From an uncultured Eubacteriaceae bacterium (GTDB lineage: Bacteria > Bacillota > Clostridia > Eubacteriales > Eubacteriaceae): a DNA stretch of 11,793 bases. The stretch is taken from positions 1 to 11,793 of the forward strand of contig CANQNI010000035.1 in the NCBI GenBank assembly GCA_947625175.1, read 5' to 3'. A program made the translations under genes and the position numbers. This document shows, one piece after another, positions 1 through 6,326 of the stretch. Positions within the stretch are counted from its first letter, which is position 1, and each line of letters begins with the position of its first letter. The notes under the pieces were generated by a model that saw only the letters and a program-made list of their open reading frames with translations, did not search any database and was not told the origin of the DNA.

Positions 1-360
1 TTACAGGAACAACTTAATCAAAAAGAAAAAGAACTGAATGAACAATTTGATAAAGAAATAAATCAGATTAAAGCTGAAAGCGAAGCTAAATTTAATAACT
101 ATAAATCTGAAAGTCAAGCTCAATTGGATAATTATAAGTTAGAAAACGAAGCTAAATTTAATAATTATAAAACAGAAAGTGAAGCTAAATTTAATAACTA
201 TAAAACAGAAAGTGAAGCTAAATTTAATAACTATAAGACAGAAAGCGAAGCTAAATTTAATAACTATAAGACGGAAAGTGAAGCTAAGATAGCTTATCTT
301 GAATCCCTCTTAAAAAAGAATAATATTGAATATCCAAAAGAATTATTAGGATTAGATTAA
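1..360 (+). CDS. C-terminal part of a repeat-rich coiled-coil protein (5' truncated)
   Basis: The reading frame is open from base 1 to the TAA at 358-360, so only the last 119 residues of a longer protein are visible. A methionine-like TTG at 124 lies inside the repeat and is very unlikely to be the real start. The visible part is extremely rich in Lys, Glu, Asn and Gln. It consists of a charged helix, six 11-residue repeats (consensus ESEAKFNNYKT, residues 26-91), a partial seventh copy, and a short tail ending in a leucine-rich helix and KELLGLD. The 11-residue period and alternating charges indicate a long coiled coil. No catalytic domain is visible. Proteins with PD-(D/E)XK-type domains (Rpn-like transposases, Uma2-like nucleases) often end in such charged repeat tails, and an Rpn-like gene lies at the other end of the window. 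That identification is only a guess, and a structural or surface coiled-coil protein is equally possible. Confidence 0.6.
   Translation, partial: LQEQLNQKEKELNEQFDKEINQIKAESEAKFNNYKSESQAQLDNYKLENEAKFNNYKTESEAKFNNYKTESEAKFNNYKTESEAKFNNYKTESEAKIAYLESLLKKNNIEYPKELLGLD
76..288 (+). repeat. 33-bp in-frame tandem repeat (11-residue hendecads)
   Basis: Six complete 33-bp units start at 76, 109, 142, 175, 208 and 241, followed by a 15-bp partial unit at 274-288. Units starting at 175, 208 and 241 are nearly identical, differing mainly at synonymous third positions (aaa/aag, agt/agc). Those at 109 and 142 are more diverged, with residue changes. Because 33 is a multiple of three, gain or loss of a unit keeps the frame. 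The pattern suggests recent expansion of the 3' copies by slippage or unequal recombination. Confidence 0.9.
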
Positions 361-783
361 GATTGAAAAATTTTAAACTTCTTTTATGAAATAAGTACGA
401 AAAAATTCCTAAAAGATGTTTTTTTAATTATTCAAATGGAGTTAAGAGAAAATCAGAACGATTTAAGCTATAAAATTAATCTAATTCAGAAAATAAGATA
501 TTTTCTTTCTATTATCAGTAATCCCTTTTAAAGTAACCTGGTTATTGAATTAAATTTAAATATCAACCTTGGTTCTTAAATGATTCTTTTTCAATTGTTA
601 AATTCTTTTATAGTAATTTTTTTTATTTTAAAATCAAACATCTATTTAATTTATTCTTTTGCTTATTTACAATTTATCTTATTTCTTTAAAGAAAGCGAT
701 ATAATTTATGTAAAAGAGAATTTGAATTTACTCCTTTTAAACTTAATCAATTGTGTTCATTAATCAATGCTATTATTAAAAAT
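361..783. other. AT-rich stretch with no recognisable gene
   Basis: About 420 bp between the repeat-protein stop and the chosen crcB start. It is strongly AT-rich with stops in all frames. I see no convincing intrinsic terminator after the first gene and no tRNA or riboswitch core. The only signal I can support is a possible -10 box at 700-705. It could include decayed coding sequence, but I cannot recognise any remnant. Confidence 0.5.
700..705 (+). promoter_or_regulatory. possible -10 box for crcB
   Basis: A perfect TATAAT hexamer lies 78 bp upstream of the crcB ATG. The hexamer expected 17 bp upstream (677-682) is TCTTAT, a poor -35, and the better TTTACA at 666-671 is too far away (28-bp spacer). 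In such AT-rich DNA a chance match is plausible. Confidence 0.3.
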
Positions 784-1137
784 ATGAATATTATTTTTAT
801 TGGTTTAGGGGGAGCATTAGGTTCAATTTTTCGTTACTTTTTAAGTTTATTCCCTATTAAAGGTGATTTTCCATTAAATACTTTTCTAACTAATTTTCTA
901 GGAGCTATATTAATTGGAATAGTGGTTGCTTCTTCTTTAAAATTTAATCTGCCAGAAGAATTGAATATGTTCTTTAAAACAGGATTTTGTGGAGGATTTA
1001 CTACATTTTCAACTTTTTCTCTCGAATCTTTTGAATTATTAAAAAGTAATCAATATGGTTTAATGCTCCTATATATGTTATTAAGTTTTGTTTTTTGTTT
1101 ACTCGGTGTCTGGCTTGGAATGAAGCTTATAAAGTGA
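784..1137 (+). CDS. crcB: Fluoride exporter CrcB/Fluc family
   Basis: A 117-residue, four-helix membrane protein of the CrcB/Fluc family, which forms dual-topology dimeric channels that export fluoride from the cytoplasm. The family signatures are clear: an N-terminal GLGGALGSIFRY (residues 7-18), the conserved Asn in TNFLGAI (N37), and GFCGGFTTFSTFS (67-79), which carries the pore Phe and polar residues. Length is normal for a single-domain Fluc. The frame is open back to a TTG at 751, which would add 11 residues. I chose the ATG at 784 because the protein then begins exactly where family members begin; neither start has a good Shine-Dalgarno sequence. Only one crcB copy is visible, consistent with a homodimer, although some Firmicutes have two adjacent copies. 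No fluoride riboswitch is recognisable upstream. The gene stands alone, 172 bp before glnB. Confidence 0.93.
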   Translation: MNIIFIGLGGALGSIFRYFLSLFPIKGDFPLNTFLTNFLGAILIGIVVASSLKFNLPEELNMFFKTGFCGGFTTFSTFSLESFELLKSNQYGLMLLYMLLSFVFCLLGVWLGMKLIK

Positions 1138-1199
1138 ATTCAAAATTCATATAAGAATTTTTCACATAAATTTTGAAAAGCTATTCATCGAATTTTAAC

Positions 1200-1228
1200 T
1201 TGAATTTTTAAAATGAAGTTTTTATAAT
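1200..1228 (+). promoter_or_regulatory. Promoter of glnB(-amtB)
   Basis: A -35 box TTGAAT (1200-1205), an exact 17-bp spacer and a perfect -10 TATAAT (1223-1228) form a good housekeeping-sigma promoter. Transcription would start near 1235, giving a leader of about 75 nt before the glnB ATG at 1310. The terminator-like hairpin at 1258-1288 therefore lies inside the leader, downstream of this promoter. Confidence 0.65.
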
Positions 1229-1257
1229 AATTGCATCAAGTTTAACAAAGTAAAAGC

Positions 1258-1296
1258 AAAGGCGCTAAAGTTTCTCTTTAGCGCCTTTAACTTTTT
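1258..1296 (+). terminator. Terminator-like hairpin in the glnB leader (possible attenuator)
   Basis: A perfect 13-bp stem (1258-1270 with 1276-1288, containing ggcgc/gcgcc) closes a 5-nt loop and is followed by CTTTTT (1291-1296). This is a strong rho-independent terminator by shape. The glnB Shine-Dalgarno (AAGGAG, 1299-1304) begins only a few bases later. It could be the terminator of crcB, but there is no room for a glnB promoter after it, so glnB transcripts must pass through it. No alternative antiterminator pairing is obvious. It may set a basal readthrough level, be regulated, or act as a 5' stabiliser. Confidence 0.75.
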
Positions 1297-1309
1297 CTAA
1301 GGAGTTATT

Positions 1310-1648
1310 ATGAAGAAGCTTGAAATCATAATAAAACCAGACGATCTCGAAACCTTAAGGGACTTACTTGAAAGAAATCAGGTAAACGGGATGATGGTTG
1401 AAAACATTATGGGATATGGAAATCAAAAAGGTATAAAGCAGAATTACAGGGGGACTGAATATACCTCCTACTTTCTACCAAAAGTAAAAGTTGAAACAGT
1501 TACTACTGATGAAAGAGCACCAGCTCTAATTGATGCAATCAGTAGAGAGTTAAAAAGTGATGAAATTGGTAGTGGTAAGATATTTGTTTATACGGTAGAT
1601 GATGCTGTTCGAATCAGAACAGGAGAAACCGGAGAGGATGCAATCTAA
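1310..1648 (+). CDS. glnB: Nitrogen regulatory protein PII (GlnB/GlnK family)
   Basis: A 112-residue PII signalling protein. PII trimers sense ATP/ADP and 2-oxoglutarate and bind target proteins through the flexible T-loop; when encoded beside amtB they typically plug the ammonium channel when nitrogen is plentiful. Visible signatures are the N-terminal KKLEIIIKP strand, the QKG motif (39-41), the T-loop with YRGTEY (46-51) including Tyr51, the residue uridylylated in E. coli, FLPKVKVE (55-62), the B-loop GSGKIFVY, and a C-terminal RIRTGETGEDAI. Length equals that of E. coli GlnB/GlnK. Gene order glnB-amtB supports a GlnK-type role, but sequence alone does not separate GlnB from GlnK. Start: ATG at 1310, with AAGGAG at 1299-1304 and a 5-nt spacer. 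No uridylyltransferase gene is in the window, so whether Tyr51 is modified is unknown. Confidence 0.96.
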   Translation: MKKLEIIIKPDDLETLRDLLERNQVNGMMVENIMGYGNQKGIKQNYRGTEYTSYFLPKVKVETVTTDERAPALIDAISRELKSDEIGSGKIFVYTVDDAVRIRTGETGEDAI

Positions 1649-1650
1649 TC

Positions 1651-1686
1651 AAAGAGGATTAACAAAACGTTAATTCTCTTTTTTTA
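1651..1686 (+). terminator. Terminator-like hairpin between glnB and amtB
   Basis: A 13-bp stem (1651-1663 with 1669-1681; one G-T pair, otherwise fully paired) with the 5-nt loop AAAAC is followed by a T tract to 1685. It starts two bases after the glnB stop and ends a few bases before the amtB Shine-Dalgarno (1691-1696). There is no room for a promoter between it and amtB. It probably lowers amtB transcription relative to glnB by partial termination, or is a regulated attenuator. Confidence 0.75.
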
Positions 1687-1702
1687 TTTTAAGGAGAAAA
1701 TA

Positions 1703-2965
1703 ATGAATTACGATATGATGATTAATATAGTTTGGGTATTCTTAGGGGCTGTTTTAGTCATGTTTATGCAACCAGGCTTTGCGATGGTCGAAACGGGTTT
1801 TACTAGAGCCAAAAATGCTGGAAATATTATGATGAAAAATACAGTAGATTTCATGATCGGCTCAGTAATGTTTTTATGTATTGGTTTTGCAGTAATGTTT
1901 GGTGGAGATAATCCCCTCATCGGAACTTATGGATTCTTTGATCCTGTTTCAATGAATCTTCCACAATTCCAAGCTTTAACACCTGAACTATTTATATTTT
2001 TCCAGACCGTTTTCTGTGCAACCGCCGCCACTATCGTTTCTGGAGCCATCGCTGGTAGAACCAATTTCCTGGCCTATTGTTTAATATCAGCTTTTGTTTC
2101 TTTAATAATTTATCCTATCTCTGGTCATTGGATCTGGGGCGGGGGCTTCCTACAACAGATGGGTTTTGTTGATTTTGCTGGATCAACCGCTGTTCATTCT
2201 GTTGGAGGATGGATTGCTCTAGTAGGAGCTATAATGGTTGGACCTCGTATTGGTAAATACACTAAAGATGGTAAATCAAACGCTATTCCTGGTCACTCAT
2301 TAACTTTAGGAGCTCTAGGTGTTTTTATTCTCTGGTTTGCCTGGTTCGGCTTTAACTGTGGGTCCACTTTAGAAGTTAATGACGAAATAGGTCATATAGC
2401 TATGACAACTAATCTGGCAGCTGCTACTGGTGGGATTGCAACCATGGTCTTTACCTGGATTAGGTATGGAAAACCTGATGTTTCAATGACTTTAAATGGT
2501 GTTTTAGCTGGGCTGGTTGGAATTACAGCGGGTTGTGAAGTAATAACTTTATATGGATCAATATTAGTAGGACTTATCTGTGGAATAGCAGTAGCTCTGT
2601 TGGTTCCTTTTCTTGATCATAAATTAAAAGTTGACGATCCTGTTGGAGCTATTTCAGTTCATTGTGGTTGTGGCGTACTGGGAACACTTCTCGTTGGACT
2701 CCTGGCAGATTATGGAAGAGGAACACCTGATGCAATACTTGGTTTATTCTATGGTGGAGGTATCCATCTATTCTTAATCCAGCTATTAGGAGTAGTTTGT
2801 GTAGGAATTTGGGCAGTAACCATGTCTTTCTTATTCATGTATCTTCTAAAACAAGTTATTCCACTAAGAGTAGAACCAAATGTAGAAATTAAAGGACTCG
2901 ATATTGAAGAACATGGTTGCGAAGCTTATGCCGATTTCGTCGGCAGAATGGGGCAACTGCATTAA
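1703..2965 (+). CDS. amtB: Ammonium transporter (Amt family)
   Basis: A 420-residue ammonium channel of the Amt/Mep/Rh family, expected as an 11-helix trimer in the cytoplasmic membrane moving ammonium/ammonia inward. The N-terminal helix with MQPGFAMVETGFTRAKN (22-38) is a family hallmark. The twin pore histidines are present as H165 (TAVHSVGGW) and H320 (ISVHCGCGVLG), 155 residues apart. The aromatic entrance region around FFQTVFCATAAT (99-110) is also visible. The cytoplasmic tail carries the conserved GLDIEEHGCEAYADF block, which docks PII. Length is typical for mature Amt proteins and no separate cleaved signal peptide is needed. Start: ATG at 1703, with AAGGAG at 1691-1696. Pairing with glnB immediately upstream indicates the usual PII-gated transporter module. 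An oddity is two Cys residues flanking G322 in the second His motif, where many Amts have Gly. Confidence 0.97.
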   Translation: MNYDMMINIVWVFLGAVLVMFMQPGFAMVETGFTRAKNAGNIMMKNTVDFMIGSVMFLCIGFAVMFGGDNPLIGTYGFFDPVSMNLPQFQALTPELFIFFQTVFCATAATIVSGAIAGRTNFLAYCLISAFVSLIIYPISGHWIWGGGFLQQMGFVDFAGSTAVHSVGGWIALVGAIMVGPRIGKYTKDGKSNAIPGHSLTLGALGVFILWFAWFGFNCGSTLEVNDEIGHIAMTTNLAAATGGIATMVFTWIRYGKPDVSMTLNGVLAGLVGITAGCEVITLYGSILVGLICGIAVALLVPFLDHKLKVDDPVGAISVHCGCGVLGTLLVGLLADYGRGTPDAILGLFYGGGIHLFLIQLLGVVCVGIWAVTMSFLFMYLLKQVIPLRVEPNVEIKGLDIEEHGCEAYADFVGRMGQLH

Positions 2966-2996
2966 TTAGAGCTAATAATTATCCAAAATTTACTTA

Positions 2997-3020
2997 AGCC
3001 GCCGAATTAATCCGGCGGCT
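2997..3020. terminator. Shared terminator hairpin between convergent amtB and HD gene
   Basis: An 8-bp GC-rich stem (AGCCGCCG at 2997-3004 with CGGCGGCT at 3013-3020) and an 8-nt loop lie between the amtB stop (2965) and the stop of the minus-strand HD gene (3022). Downstream tracts are only moderately U-rich on each side (ATTATTTAT on +). The very stable stem and its convergent position support a bidirectional terminator. Confidence 0.75.
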
Positions 3021-3021
3021 A

Positions 3022-3519
3022 TTATTTATACATGGCTTCTAATAGTTCTATTCCTTTATTGGTTTTAAAAACTTTTTCTTTATAAGTATTAATCTGTTTT
3101 TTATCTAACTGATCTTCAAAAGCATTAACTAAAAAATCGGCTTCCAATAGAATTTGCCAGTCTATTCCTTCAACATCCTTAACTGTATGATGTTTACTAA
3201 TTAGAAAACAGACTCTGTCAATTACGTCTTCAGGTGCTTTAACTTCTTCTAAAATCTCTCCGGCAATAGTAGGTCCTTCCAGTTCCTGGAGATGTCCAGC
3301 GGTTGAGTTATAAAGTTCTTCACATTGTTTTATCCCAATATCATGAAGTAAAGCAGACAAAGTTAATATAAACCGTTCAAACTCAGATAGACCTTCATCT
3401 TGAGCGATTATATCTGCAAAAGCAGTTACTTTAAGAAGATGTTGAATCCGTTTCGGATTACCATTATTAATCTGAATAGCTTTATCAGTAACTTTACTTA
3501 AAATTTCTTCTTTATTCAT
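3022..3519 (-). CDS. HD-domain hydrolase, last gene of the murB-whiA operon
   Basis: A small (165-residue) HD-superfamily metal-dependent phosphohydrolase. The metal ligands are visible in order: H27 (RIQHLLKV), H59-D60 (LLHDIGI), H110/H111 (ISKHHT) and D128 (LLEADF). The intervening GPTIAGEIL is the helix usual in small stand-alone HD proteins. The substrate cannot be deduced; nucleotides or second messengers are typical for the superfamily. Start: ATG at 3519 gives an 8-bp overlap with the end of whiA. A TTG at 3537 would add six residues and a longer overlap and has no better ribosome site, so I prefer the ATG. Tight coupling to whiA makes it the promoter-distal gene of the operon. In Bacillus subtilis this position after yvcL/whiA holds crh, so the HD gene is a lineage-specific occupant. 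Confidence 0.85.
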   Translation of the reverse strand: MNKEEILSKVTDKAIQINNGNPKRIQHLLKVTAFADIIAQDEGLSEFERFILTLSALLHDIGIKQCEELYNSTAGHLQELEGPTIAGEILEEVKAPEDVIDRVCFLISKHHTVKDVEGIDWQILLEADFLVNAFEDQLDKKQINTYKEKVFKTNKGIELLEAMYK

Positions 3520-4435
3520 TTTTTTTAGCAATCTCAATTATTCTTGATAATCTTCTGTGTAAACTCGAACGGGAAATAGGAAAATCAGCTTTTCTAATTA
3601 ATTTATTAATACTAATAGTGGGATGAGCCAACCTAAGTTCAGCAGCTTTTTTAAGCTCGTCCGGTAAACTTTCATATTGGTTGATCTTTTTTAAATATTC
3701 TATACTGTTTATCTGTTTGCTTGCAGCCAGAGCTGTTTTATTTATATTAGCAGTCTCAAAATTAATTCGTCGGTTGATATCCCCACGCATCTGTTTGAAG
3801 ATAACCATATCTTCAAATTCAAAATACTTTCTATTAGCTTCAATCAGGGCCAGGAAATCGGCTATAGCACCTGATTCTTTTATATAAAGAACCTCTCTAT
3901 TTTTTCTAACCCCCATCGAACAGGCTATCCCCAGAGATTTTAAAACTTCATAGCAAACTTCAATTACAGTACTATAATGAGAGTCCAGTTCCAAATGATA
4001 ATTCGTCTGAGGGTTTAAAATAGTCCCACAACTGATAAATACTCCTTTTAAAAAGGCTTTCTGGGCTTTTCGGGAGTTAAATAAAATATCATTAAGAATA
4101 GGACTATAATAAAACTCTCCCAGCTTCTGAAGACATCCCAAATCCTTTAAAACTTTACCAATATCCGGATAGGATAGACTATAAAATTTATTTTTATGAA
4201 TCCCAGACTTTTCCTGATAATTAAAGATACCCTTAACATTACAATCTTTAAACATTAACTGGTAAAAGTAACGGATAAAGGCTGAATTTTCAGATGAAAT
4301 AGTAAATCCAATCTGGTCATTTTTAAAATCAAATCTTCCGCTTCCCAGAATAATACCAGAGATTAGGTATCTGGCCTCCTCCTCTTGCGGAAAATTTTCA
4401 AACAGATCATTTTTGAGTTCACTTGTATAACTCAT
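3512..4435 (-). CDS. whiA: WhiA, DNA-binding protein linked to cell division
   Basis: A 307-residue WhiA protein, conserved across Gram-positive bacteria. It combines an N-terminal degenerate LAGLIDADG homing-endonuclease fold (about residues 15-200; RYLISGIILGSGRF and KAFLKGVFISCGTI mark the two half-repeats) with a C-terminal helix-turn-helix (about 215-305). The block FKQMRGDINRRINFETANI followed by KTALAASKQI is the best family signature, and the terminal HTH ends SRSSLHRRLSRI. WhiA controls sporulation septation genes in Streptomyces and influences division and chromosome segregation in Bacillus; it is not an active endonuclease. Its ATG overlaps the yvcK TGA by 4 bp (ATGA), and no Shine-Dalgarno is evident, so it likely depends on translational coupling. 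The canonical rapZ-yvcK-whiA order supports the call. Confidence 0.95.
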   Translation of the reverse strand: MSYTSELKNDLFENFPQEEEARYLISGIILGSGRFDFKNDQIGFTISSENSAFIRYFYQLMFKDCNVKGIFNYQEKSGIHKNKFYSLSYPDIGKVLKDLGCLQKLGEFYYSPILNDILFNSRKAQKAFLKGVFISCGTILNPQTNYHLELDSHYSTVIEVCYEVLKSLGIACSMGVRKNREVLYIKESGAIADFLALIEANRKYFEFEDMVIFKQMRGDINRRINFETANINKTALAASKQINSIEYLKKINQYESLPDELKKAAELRLAHPTISINKLIRKADFPISRSSLHRRLSRIIEIAKKNE

Positions 4436-5454
4436 TTTTTTATAGTGTTCTGATTTAAATAATAATTAAACAGTAATTCTGCTACCCGGTCAGTCTTATG
4501 ACGAAGCTTATTCCCTTCTATAAGAAGCAAATCATCACTTAATAAAACACTGTTTCCAGCTTCCTTAAGCGGTTTAATAAATTCCTGACCTGCTTCTATA
4601 TAACGTCTGTTTATTTCTTCAGGAACCTCTCCATTATTTTGGATAATAACGTCAATTTCGTTTTCACTTCCCAGATATTTTTGGATTTGTTTTAGATGTT
4701 CTTCCTGAGTCATATCAGTTGTCTCACCTACTTGTGTAGCTAGATTGGTTATCCAGAAAGTTAAAGCGTTACTATTCTTAATTGCTTGACTAATTCTAGG
4801 AACTAGTAAATTACATATAACGGAAGTAAAAAGACTTCCTGGTCCAAGAATTATTCTGTTAGCTTCTTCTATGGCTTCTATAGCAGCAACTAGCGGATTA
4901 ATGAGTTCACTATCTCTTAGATAAATTTCTGCTATCTTACTTTTTTCTTTTGAGGCAACTTCCGGTATAGTACTTTCACCTTCGATAATAGTTCCATTTT
5001 CAAGCTTCGCGCAAAGTATCATTGGATCTAATGTAACCGGTAGAACCTGCCCTTTTATATGCAATACTTCTGAAGTCCGACGAATAGCCTGATAAAAATC
5101 ATAACTGATCCCATCCATAGCGGCTAAAAATAGATTCCCAAAATTGTGCCCTTTTAATTCTCCTTCAGAGAATCGATAGTTAAACAGATCAGTCATTAGA
5201 TTTTCATCTTCAGCCAGAGCTAGTATACAGTTTCTAATGTCTCCCGGTGGTAAAAGTCCCATATCAGCTCTTAACCGACCGGAACTACCCCCGTCATCCC
5301 CTACTGTGACTATAGCTGTAATATTATCAGTATATTCCTTAATTCCTCTAAGAATCGAACTAAGTCCAGTTCCACCGCCAATAGCTACAACACTGGGATT
5401 ACGTAGATTTATAATATCCTTGGTTGAAAATCGTCTTATTTTTTCGGGACTCAT
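4432..5454 (-). CDS. yvcK: YvcK family gluconeogenesis/cell-wall factor
   Basis: A 340-residue YvcK/CofD-like protein (PF01933 family). The N-terminal GGGTG loop (residues 26-30) forms the nucleotide-sugar binding site; then come VTVGDDGGSSGRLR, LLPPGDIRNCILALA and the GHNFGNLFLAA block, all characteristic. In B. subtilis YvcK binds UDP-GlcNAc and is needed for growth on gluconeogenic carbon sources and for normal cell shape through peptidoglycan synthesis. It is cytoplasmic, with no membrane segments. The start ATG overlaps the rapZ stop in an ATGA tetranucleotide, and its own stop overlaps the whiA start the same way, so the three are coupled. A short basic extension (about 20 residues) precedes the GGGTG strand. 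It should not be confused with the F420-synthesis enzyme CofD: neighbours and motifs favour YvcK. Confidence 0.94.
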   Translation of the reverse strand: MSPEKIRRFSTKDIINLRNPSVVAIGGGTGLSSILRGIKEYTDNITAIVTVGDDGGSSGRLRADMGLLPPGDIRNCILALAEDENLMTDLFNYRFSEGELKGHNFGNLFLAAMDGISYDFYQAIRRTSEVLHIKGQVLPVTLDPMILCAKLENGTIIEGESTIPEVASKEKSKIAEIYLRDSELINPLVAAIEAIEEANRIILGPGSLFTSVICNLLVPRISQAIKNSNALTFWITNLATQVGETTDMTQEEHLKQIQKYLGSENEIDVIIQNNGEVPEEINRRYIEAGQEFIKPLKEAGNSVLLSDDLLLIEGNKLRHKTDRVAELLFNYYLNQNTIKK

Positions 5455-6323
5455 CTTAAAAACCGGTCTTTATTAATATCACGGTGTTCTACACGTACTT
5501 TATAGTTTGGATTATCCCTAAATCGTTCAGCTAAGAGCTGAGTAATAGTAACAGAACGGTGTTGTCCGCCTGTACATCCTATAGCGATTGTTATATGGGT
5601 CTTATCGACTGTTAGATAAGAAGGAATAATCCCGACTAAAAGTTTATGGATATTTTCAAGAAATTCTTTAGCAACAGCACTTTCCATGACATATTCCTGA
5701 ACTTCAACATCCTGTCCAGTTTTCTCTCTTAATTCTTCCACCCAGAACGGATTTACCAAAAATCTGGTATCAAATACAAAGTCAGCTGATTTAGGAACTC
5801 CATATTTAAAGCCAAAGGAAATAAAATTAAGCAGAATCATTTCAGGTTCATCATCCTGAATAATAATTTCTTTTAGATGTTCATAAAGATCAGAAGGTTT
5901 TAGTTCACTGGTATCAATAATTACATCTGCCAGATCCTTCATCTCTTTCATAATAGCTCTTTCATCTCCGATAGCGTGTTCAAGAGAACCGGAAGTTATA
6001 GAAAGCGGATGACGACGACGGCTTTGTTGATAACGTTTTACAATTGTTGAATCATCACTATCCATATAAAGAATCTTGGTATCATTATCCTGTTTTATTT
6101 TATAAATATCCCTGAATTTAGGGATTTCTTTTGATAAGGCAATACTTCTAATATCAGTAACAACTGCAATCTTGTCCTGTCCGGCTTCAATACACAGGTC
6201 AATAAACTTTGAGAGCAGTTGTATAGGCATATTATCAATACAGAAGAATCCAAAATCTTCCAGATAATCTATGGCCTGGGTTTTACCTGCACCGGAAACT
6301 CCGGTTATAATAATTGTTTCCAT
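5451..6323 (-). CDS. rapZ: RapZ family P-loop nucleotide-binding protein
   Basis: A 290-residue RapZ (YvcJ) protein. The Walker A motif is GVSGAGKT (residues 8-15), followed by DYLEDFGFFCIDNMP. The C-terminal RapZ domain carries the diagnostic AIGCTGGQHRSVTITQLLAERF stretch (about 249-270) and KFGVP-like FKYGVP. In E. coli RapZ is an RNA adaptor that presents the small RNA GlmZ to RNase E and so controls glucosamine-6-phosphate synthase; in Firmicutes the protein binds and hydrolyses nucleotides and its RNA role is less clear. Length matches the family. The ATG at 6323 begins 3 bp after the stop of the PHP gene, without a clear Shine-Dalgarno; the immediate METIIITG start fits family N-termini. 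Adjacent yvcK and murB also concern UDP-sugar and cell-wall supply. Confidence 0.95.
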   Translation of the reverse strand: METIIITGVSGAGKTQAIDYLEDFGFFCIDNMPIQLLSKFIDLCIEAGQDKIAVVTDIRSIALSKEIPKFRDIYKIKQDNDTKILYMDSDDSTIVKRYQQSRRRHPLSITSGSLEHAIGDERAIMKEMKDLADVIIDTSELKPSDLYEHLKEIIIQDDEPEMILLNFISFGFKYGVPKSADFVFDTRFLVNPFWVEELREKTGQDVEVQEYVMESAVAKEFLENIHKLLVGIIPSYLTVDKTHITIAIGCTGGQHRSVTITQLLAERFRDNPNYKVRVEHRDINKDRFLR

Positions 6324-6326
6324 AAT

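Noticed and set aside
76..288. CRISPR-like regularly repeated units
   Set aside because: The 33-bp units are directly abutting with no spacers and keep one open reading frame; this is a coding tandem repeat.
1139..1177. Inverted repeat (ttcaaaatt / aattttgaa) just after crcB as its terminator
   Set aside because: The stem is almost all A-T, the loop is about 20 nt and no T tract follows, so it is not convincing as a terminator.
1258..1288. ANTAR-type antitermination target in the glnB leader
   Set aside because: That motif needs two tandem hairpins with 6-nt loops carrying A at position 1 and G at position 4. Here there is one hairpin per leader with 5-nt loops (TTTCT and AAAAC).
5237..5476. 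Plus-strand ORF opposite yvcK
   Set aside because: It lies wholly antisense to the conserved GGGTG/DDGGSSG region of yvcK, has no ribosome site, and is a shadow of that gene.
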